Source of the DNA: Fennellomyces sp. T-0311
Lineage: Eukaryota > Mucoromycota > Mucoromycetes > Mucorales > Lichtheimiaceae
NCBI GenBank assembly: GCA_025266875.1
Contig: JALLLT010000018.1
Coordinates: 682,001-746,000, forward strand
Length of the DNA: 64,000 bases
Direction: 5' to 3'
Of the stretch, positions 57,340 to 64,000 are shown one piece after another. A program made the position numbers and the translations under genes. The notes under the pieces are model-generated. The model saw only the letters and a program-made list of their open reading frames with translations, was not told where the DNA came from and did no database searches. The first letter of the stretch is position 1; every line of letters begins with the position of its first letter.

Positions 57340-58305
57340 ATGCAGGACTGCTGGTCAGGCTATCTTCCATTTGCCTCGGGTTAGGCCGGTATTGGAACGC
57401 GGTAAGCTGTTCAGGATATGTTCTAGAGTTTGCTCGTCGTTCCGTAGTTCCGGGATCGTACCGAATGCATCGAGTAGCTCTTGCCGCATTGGTTGTAATA
57501 ACGGGCATATGGTGTAATGTTCTCTGGACGCAGCGGTGGCATCGCATTCGCAATCCTTCAGTGGGTATAAATGTAGCCAGTGCATACGCCATTTGACTAA
57601 TCGGTGCCGATCCAGGGAAGATGCTGCCAAGTACAAAATCGGGTCGATGATGCGATACGGCCTGAGGCATCGAATTGACTTGTATTCGATGCAGCGAAAG
57701 GCAAATTCATCGTCACACTTCTTGTCAATTGCCTTCGTAACGAGGTTACTCGGCGGGTTCTGCTCGCTTCTTAGCTTAGTATACGCCTGGTGGAGGGAAC
57801 TGAGTGCTGTTAATTTTCTCCATTGAGAATTGCTCGGCTATTTGCCATTTCATATAATTGAGAGCTCGACCGCTCGGGCCATAGTGGATATAGGCAGTGA
57901 TTGTAGCCGGGTAATGGACTTGAGCTGCAGGGCACGGGCGTGTAGTTGCATAGACGGTATATCGGCCAATACCATTGGGGCAATATTTGAAAATATCGAG
58001 GAGTTGCGATTGAACGCCATTTTGATAACCCTAGTTGGGCTTTGTGTAATTTGTATCTGGGGGCCGTGGGGGCGGTAATCGCTAGTCCGTACTCTACAAC
58101 CGATCTAGCAAACGAGCGCTACGTTCGAAGTGCTTGCCATAGTCCGATACTATACTGGTGAACTCTAAGCTGATGTAGCAGAGCCATGCTTCTAGTTGCC
58201 TCGGGGATGAGCTGGTTGTTAAGCATATCATCATCAATTCCCTTGTAGGTAAACGGAATACCGAGATACTGAAAGCTGTTGACCTTGGGAATTGCTGTAT
58301 TGTAA
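57340..58305 (-). mobile_element. non-LTR (LINE-type) retrotransposon remnant
   Basis: Minus-strand reading gives the end of a reverse-transcriptase polyprotein. It has a thumb/connection segment with FQYLGIPFTYKGIDDDMLNN and LIPEATRSMALLHQLRVHQY, then an in-frame stop near 58115 (LRT then TAG), then ARSVVEYGLAITAPTAPRYK. Further on come RHRLVKWRMHWLHLYP and a Cys/His end motif (CECDATAASREHYTICPLLQ). The Tyr-Leu-Gly box and the C-terminal zinc-knuckle-like CxC-H-C motif are typical of fungal LINEs. The 5' part with the catalytic FADD box and the endonuclease is absent, so this is a 5'-truncated, inactive copy. No poly(A) tail is clear. Confidence 0.75.
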
Positions 58306-59829
58306 AGCTTATAAGCAGTGTGGTTTCATGATATTATCTAATGCCTCGTATAACAGTATCTGTAGTATAATAAAAGAATGTTTATCTGTTTTAATTAGTA
58401 TCAATGGTTCGTTTTTTTTTATTAAGCGTAGTATTATATTGGGTAACTTCTATAGAATCTATAGAACACAATAGCATGTTTAATTAATCTCTAGCACTAG
58501 AAGCAACCCATAGATGGGTCCTGTTATAGAAAGTTGCGCTCCAGTTTCTTGGAAAATCTTGCTATAGAAAATTCTTCGGACAGCCTGTGATTAAAATACT
58601 TGGCTACTTTCGCTGACGCTATTGCTGTAGTTTGAACGTAAGCTACACGTTTCATAAATTTTACGGGTGTAACTTCTCAAATTGGGTGCTTTTACCGGTG
58701 ATGGGTTTAGTATATAATGGATTTTACAGGTTGCATATTTCACGACCTCAAAAGTATAAGTTATTGTTTACTTACCTTGGATCTATGTTATATAGATGCG
58801 TGGCGTCTTTGTATAAAAAATTAGTGCAACTTACTTTCGTTCTAACAAAACTTACAAGGTAGCTTACATACTATAAACAGTAATAAAGAAGTATTGCATG
58901 AAAAGAGTGTTTAGTTCTGTCTATGGAAATATTAAAGGGAAAGAAAATAAAGAAAGGAGAAATAAAGTGAAGGACCAAAAAAGTCAAGAGGAGCGCGAGT
59001 AAAGTAAGTTTACAGATAGTAGAAGAATCTACATATCGATATAATTAAGTTATAAAGGTCTTCTAACCGCCACTAATACACCTACGTTACTCGCTCCCAA
59101 AAGCATGTAGAAAACTAAAAAGCCACACCCATTAAAGTTTGCTTAGATATCAAGAAGCTACTCCATTCGGTCATCAGTGGATCGGCTGCAGCCGTGTTGA
59201 ATAACTCCATAACGAACCTAATATATATATAGCGATTACTAGGATATCATAATGGAAAATCTGTTTATTTCACTGACTATAAATATATCATATCTGCTGT
59301 TAGTATAGCATAATGACCATCGCGTATACAGCTACTTTTATCATATTTCACGTACTTTTTGAATTCTATTGATTCAGCTTTTGATATGCATAATTATTGA
59401 AGTAACTTGATTTACATTAGCCAGTAATGATACTCAGTTGTTGAAAATATACCAACACCGGTATTGAGCCATGATATTACCTGCGCTTGAGTCCTTATCC
59501 CATGTGAAGCCCGAAATCGATGCACCACATTCTGATATAACCACTGAAGTATATGTCCTTTGGATTCTTCACAACAAAACGTTGAATGTCGTTTGGCATT
59601 TCCATACGAACAGTAATAGGTGGATTCTATGATAACGAGAAAAAACGGATGGCTTACGCTCAGAAAAAGAATTTTTCTGCTGAAATCCGTAGCGAGTCCG
59701 GTGATTCGATCCGTTGGTTCGATTAATGATAATGGTGAATGATATGTTTTATAACATCCGACACATTGGTTTTGTACATCCATACTATTATAAATGCGTT
59801 GAAACGGTATTATGTACAAAGAAGGGCGT
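58306..59829. other. AT-rich intergenic tract
   Basis: No believable gene. A minus-strand frame at 59412-59787 (about 123 residues from an inner ATG, starting MDVQNQCVGCYKTYHSPLSL) shows no known motif and follows the lipase stop closely; I do not call it. Confidence 0.45.
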
Positions 59830-61018
59830 TTACAATACTAGATTGTTGGAATCCCACTTGCGTTGCAAATAGCTAACCGTCTGATGATAAATTTCATCAG
59901 CTATTGAGAGCGATGGATAAAGGGTCAAGAATCCGTGGATAACACCCACTACTCGTGTTACCAGCACCGGAACACCTGCTTGCATCAGCTTGACGGCATA
60001 TACTTCAGCCTCATCTCGCAACACATCGACCTCTGCTGTGTAGATAAGTGCGGGTGGTAGATCCTTTAACTCGTCGATGGTAGCAACCAACGGGGAAGCT
60101 GTGCAGTGGGTAAAGCGAACCTGCTTATCGGGAACGTATGCATCCCAGCATCCTTCCATATCCTTGGTGGTCAACATACATCCTTTACCAAATTTTTTGT
60201 ATGACTCCGTGTTGAGGTTGGCATCTACAATAGGATAGAACAAAATTTGACTTTGTATTCTGGATTTTCCACCGTTTCGCCTTTTATCAAGAACTACAGG
60301 AATCAAATTAAAGTTAAATTCTTATTGGAAGATCAATATATTGTACTTACTGGACAAAGCTGCAGCAAGATTACCGCCAGCTGAATCACCAAAGACAGCG
60401 ATTTTGGTTGAATCCAAATGGTGAATCGAGGCATCGGTATCAACGATCCATGAAAGCGAATTGTAACATTCTTCGAGAGCGACCGGATAGCGTACTTTTG
60501 GAGATAAGCTGTAATCAACAAACACAACCGCAGCGTTCCCACGTAACGTAAACTAAACAAAATATAAGTAGCTGTTCACACGGCTATGTATTAATAGTTA
60601 TTCTTACTTCGGTGCGTGCCCGTTTGTAATCCTCAGCGTTGCCAGTAACCCAACCACCACCATGTCTAGGAAATAACGTTAAATAAGGGTTGCTACAAAC
60701 ATTTCGTGCCACATACAAGAAGAGGATGACCGGTAAAATTTGATCAGCAGGAGCATTACGTGGCCGGGTAATCAACATCGATACTCCATCCCGGGTAAAG
60801 TGCTCTTCTTCTTGAACAAACTTGAACAGTTCGTCAGTTTTGCCGTCTTGAGGAGGAAATGAGTTCCATAGCGCCTCACGCATTTCATTAGGAGTACTCT
60901 TATCTGGATCGACTTTGTTAAATTTCTCCAGAAATCCTTCGAACAATGGGTGCAGTATTAACGAGTCCATGATAAAGCCTTTAAGAAGACAGTTATGTGA
61001 GTGAATTTCATTTTTCAT
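59830..61018 (-). CDS. alpha/beta hydrolase of the hormone-sensitive lipase family
   Basis: Exons 61018..60717, 60665..60608, 60552..60351 and 60293..59830 give 341 residues. A second ATG at 60970 (MDSLILHPLFEGFLEKFNKV) may be the true start; the first is the one nearest the TATA box. HSL-family marks are the oxyanion motif HGGGW (102-106), created across the first splice joint, the nucleophile in GDSAGGN (Ser177), Asp277 in AEVDVLRDE and His307 in VIHGF, a complete triad. No signal peptide, so an intracellular esterase or lipase acting on short acyl esters is likely; substrate unknown. Confidence 0.9.
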
Positions 61019-61083
61019 GCGAAGGACCTACCTGACTATAAAAAATAGTGTAATGTAATTCCTGGAACCAGCTGACTGGGCCC

Positions 61084-61091
61084 TTTATATA
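61084..61091 (-). promoter_or_regulatory. TATA box of the HSL-type hydrolase
   Basis: TATATAAA on the minus strand, 66 nt upstream of the first ATG. Confidence 0.6.
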
Positions 61092-64000
61092 CCCGGATCT
61101 GCGGAGTTATGCATCTCAATGCATATGAACAACGGACGCTTTGGTTTTATTGGTCTTCCCTTATTAGCTACTTACAGGAAACCGCAGCAATTTCGTGTTG
61201 TGCAGTAAATATTACTGTACGTATGCCGCAGCACTTTTTTTATTGACTAATAATGTCGTGCTTACTCTGCTGCTGTGTAATCAGTAATATCCTTCACATT
61301 CCAGTGATAATATGTATGCTTACTGCAGTGTTTCTTTTTTATAAATTAATAGGGTTTTTAGGTAGAAGAAACGGAACAAAGCACATAGAATACTGTAATG
61401 CTAAGCGAAAAGTAAAGGAGATGCCTAGATGTATTTGGTGTACCGCGTTCCAAAATCTGTCCCTCGCTCTCAAAAGTTGGCATGCCGTTTCAGTAATCGG
61501 CATGTCTGTTACAAAAATCTGCGAATATTTTTAAAAATAGCTGCAAGTTCTGTGATCTGATAGGACAACTTCAAAAATCTCGAACGGCGTTCTGAAAGGA
61601 AATTGCTTTTATAAAAAAAGTTCAGCGTGAAGCAGGATCCACGATTTCGGTTATAATAAAATAAATAGAAAAGGTGAGTTGACCAAACAAAGATGTAAGC
61701 CTCTAACTTGGGCTTCTGACAAGGTATGATCAAGATAATTGAGGTCAAGTTAACTGCTTTATTTCATTTGATATTTCGGGGGTACTTATAGGCTTCTTTC
61801 ATCTGGGTTCTGGCAATCCGACTGCGATAATAGCAATTTGTGTTGAAGGCACGTTGTAAATGTGAAAGGATGCCTCATAATGACCCGAGTGTAATATGGA
61901 TATGTGTAAAACGCTCAAGTATAATAGAGTGGATAGTGTTGACCGTGGGGGCCCGAGAAGAAGGAAGATTGAGATGTGCAACAATAGAGTAGACGCAGTG
62001 AGCACGTGCTTGCTGGATATGGAATATGATGATACTATCACAGAGACCAAATGGTAAGGAAAATCTGTTACAACGTGATCTCAAAATTTATTGTAGAAAT
62101 GATGACTATATCACAGCTACATATGACGACAGTTAGACTGCATAGTATATAACTGGTTGCCATGCTTACTAGGCTGGTTTTCAGATTCACCATTTTCACA
62201 TCCTGCTTTTGGTCAATCCTATCCAAAGTTGCCAATTATTTGCCGTAACTCGGCCTCAAATAAAACTAGAGACCCAAACACAACGATTCCATAAATGGCG
62301 CATTGTAACCACTCAACGAAAATGTTAAAAAATATCAGTCTAAATTATCTCATAAATGCTTTGTGAATCACGTTTGAAGGCTAAAAATTCCATTTCTTCC
62401 AAGTAAACGTTCTGCTCCGCCGCTAATATTCTATGTAAGTCGTTGTCATTATGGGATGTGCCTTATAGTTCTCTACAACTATACCTACATATCAAGGAAG
62501 TCCAATCGTTGGTCAAGCCAGTACTTATGTAAGGTATCGGCTCAAAGCATATTTTGCATAGACTAAGCTAACTCGAGAGGCAAACTCCCGGCGTCTTTGG
62601 AGAAGGGCTGGTACATCATCAGAATAATAGACTTATAGTCATGTTTAGTGTATAACTAGTATGCCATTGACATGTAGCCTACACTACTGCTGTATCAGCC
62701 GAAGAGAAACTCCCATTCCGCAGATAATTTGACGATTTACAACGATACATATCCTTTGGCATATATACATAAAGCAGCTAGTTGATATATATTAGTAAAA
62801 TAAGTAATAGCTAAAGATGAAGATGCTATCGATCATACGCTTGAGTGGATCACATACGTGTATACGCAAAGTACTTCTAAGAGAAGGATGATGATATGCG
62901 TGATGACCCTAATCTGACCTATACGGTTGCAGTTTTAAAAATATGAATAATAGTGCAATCCTTGTGAGGTAGAGGAAGATAAGTTGCTTAATGGTATAAT
63001 CTACGATGATATGGAAAATGGGCACTGTAAATAATTTCGATGGTTAAAAAGTTGTTACAGCGGTTAAACATAAGCTTTTTAACCATTTCAAAAAATTATC
63101 CACCAAATTCACCAAAAATCATTTGCAGTGGGGTAACGGGAAGAATAAAAATGCGACATGTGTACGTATCGCAGAACTCAGAAGTTCAATGGGAGGTGCG
63201 TAATGCAATTTACGTAGAGGCCCGATAAATAGTTAATAAATTATTTGTGATAAAGATAACGTAACCGGCTTTGAAAACGCAAAACAGAATTGCTTCTTGT
63301 TTGGGACCCTTCCTTGGTAGTCGTCATTCTTACGTATCTGCAAAAGCTGATAAATAAATGCGTTACCTAATGTTATTAAATAATATAGATTCGTTCCCCA
63401 AATCAAAAGCATTCAACACTGGTTCTTTATTCGTTATTAAAATCACCGGTTAGCGAGGACGAGCTATATCGAACATCGCACTGTGCTAATGGTGTAATAC
63501 TACGAGTTCCTTACGTATTTACTTCGGAAAGAAGACCGTATGAGTTGCGTAGAAATAGTAACTATGACGCTCCATGCATAGTGTATAACCTTAACAATGG
63601 ATTGCATGAGTCAAATATTCTCGAAGAAGATTAAAATAAGTCCAGATAAAAATGCAAGCCATAGGTTCTACTACGCCATCAATAATGCCTGATGTGGCAA
63701 TAATGCGTGTTGTACAATGCTGTTGCTCAAAAGAATAGTTCCTAATTAAGTACCAATGTCCGTCCCCATGTACTCACGAACGAATACCCAGTGCAGTCGG
63801 TATACATCATAATAATACTTTTTAAAAGAAAAAATGGGGTTATCTACGCCTTTTGTGTCTGTGATTTTTGTCCTTGGCCATAAGTTGGTTTTTCAATTAA
63901 ATTTTTCGCAGTATGTAGGCCATGTGTTGCACGAAAACTTGTAATATTATAACGTCGATACAAAATCAGTATATCCAATCAGTTCGTAGGCTTCAAGTAC
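61092..64000. other. AT-rich tract to the window end, no gene seen
   Basis: 2.9 kb with only short overlapping frames on both strands, no motif, no tRNA-like or snRNA-like sequence. Confidence 0.5.

Overview
The window is nuclear DNA of a filamentous fungus, most likely an early-diverging mould of the Mucoromycota (Mucorales type). The evidence is many short phase-consistent spliceosomal introns (mostly 45-90 nt), an AT-rich background, a U6 snRNA gene, eukaryote-only genes (NADPH-cytochrome P450 reductase, ELP4, RPL7, RNF10-type RING protein, FAF2-type UBX protein, Dnmt2) and a lineage-style expansion of TPR/F-box/LRR proteins. The genus cannot be fixed from the sequence alone.

Layout. (1) 1-3,819, 12,396-26,612 and 33,559-35,529 hold nine members of one TPR - F-box - leucine-rich-repeat family, the domain order of yeast Dia2 and fission yeast Pof3 (SCF ubiquitin-ligase receptors). 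Four have no lesion in the part seen here (one is cut by the window edge), two carry a single frameshift each, and three are decayed. Two members at 14.6-20.2 kb form a head-to-head inverted duplication whose arms are almost identical at both ends and strongly diverged in the middle, the pattern left by gene conversion. (2) 5.5-11.3 kb interrupts the cluster with housekeeping-type genes: an unresolved multi-exon unit, an OXLD1-like mitochondrial protein, cytochrome P450 reductase and a DapA-family aldolase. (3) 28.8-32.3 kb: a secreted phospholipase B-like SGNH esterase and Elongator subunit 4, then a tiny one-pass membrane protein. (4) 36-40 kb: a metallo-beta-lactamase-fold hydrolase, a U6 snRNA gene and a ruined second hydrolase copy; a third ruined copy lies at 56 kb. 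(5) 40-45 kb is a long gene-free AT-rich tract; its right half is dense in GATA motifs and leads into an ammonium transporter. (6) 47.4-55.8 kb is a compact block: one-pass membrane protein, RPL7, RNF10-like RING protein, FAF2-like UBX protein, a secreted Ser/Glu/Pro-repeat protein and Dnmt2. (7) 56-64 kb is gene-poor, with a non-LTR retrotransposon remnant and an HSL-type alpha/beta hydrolase.

How things fit together. The F-box family is an SCF receptor arsenal under birth-and-death evolution: every readable member keeps a phase-1 intron exactly between the TPR/F-box half and the LRR half, so the substrate-binding half is a separate exon. The GATA-rich region upstream of the ammonium transporter suggests nitrogen catabolite control by an AreA/Nit2-type factor. 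RPL7 and the RNF10-like gene share a divergent promoter. Two introns, in RPL7 and in the FAF2-like gene, use GC-AG ends. Exon limits are my own readings from splice signals, phase and family conservation; no database search was run.
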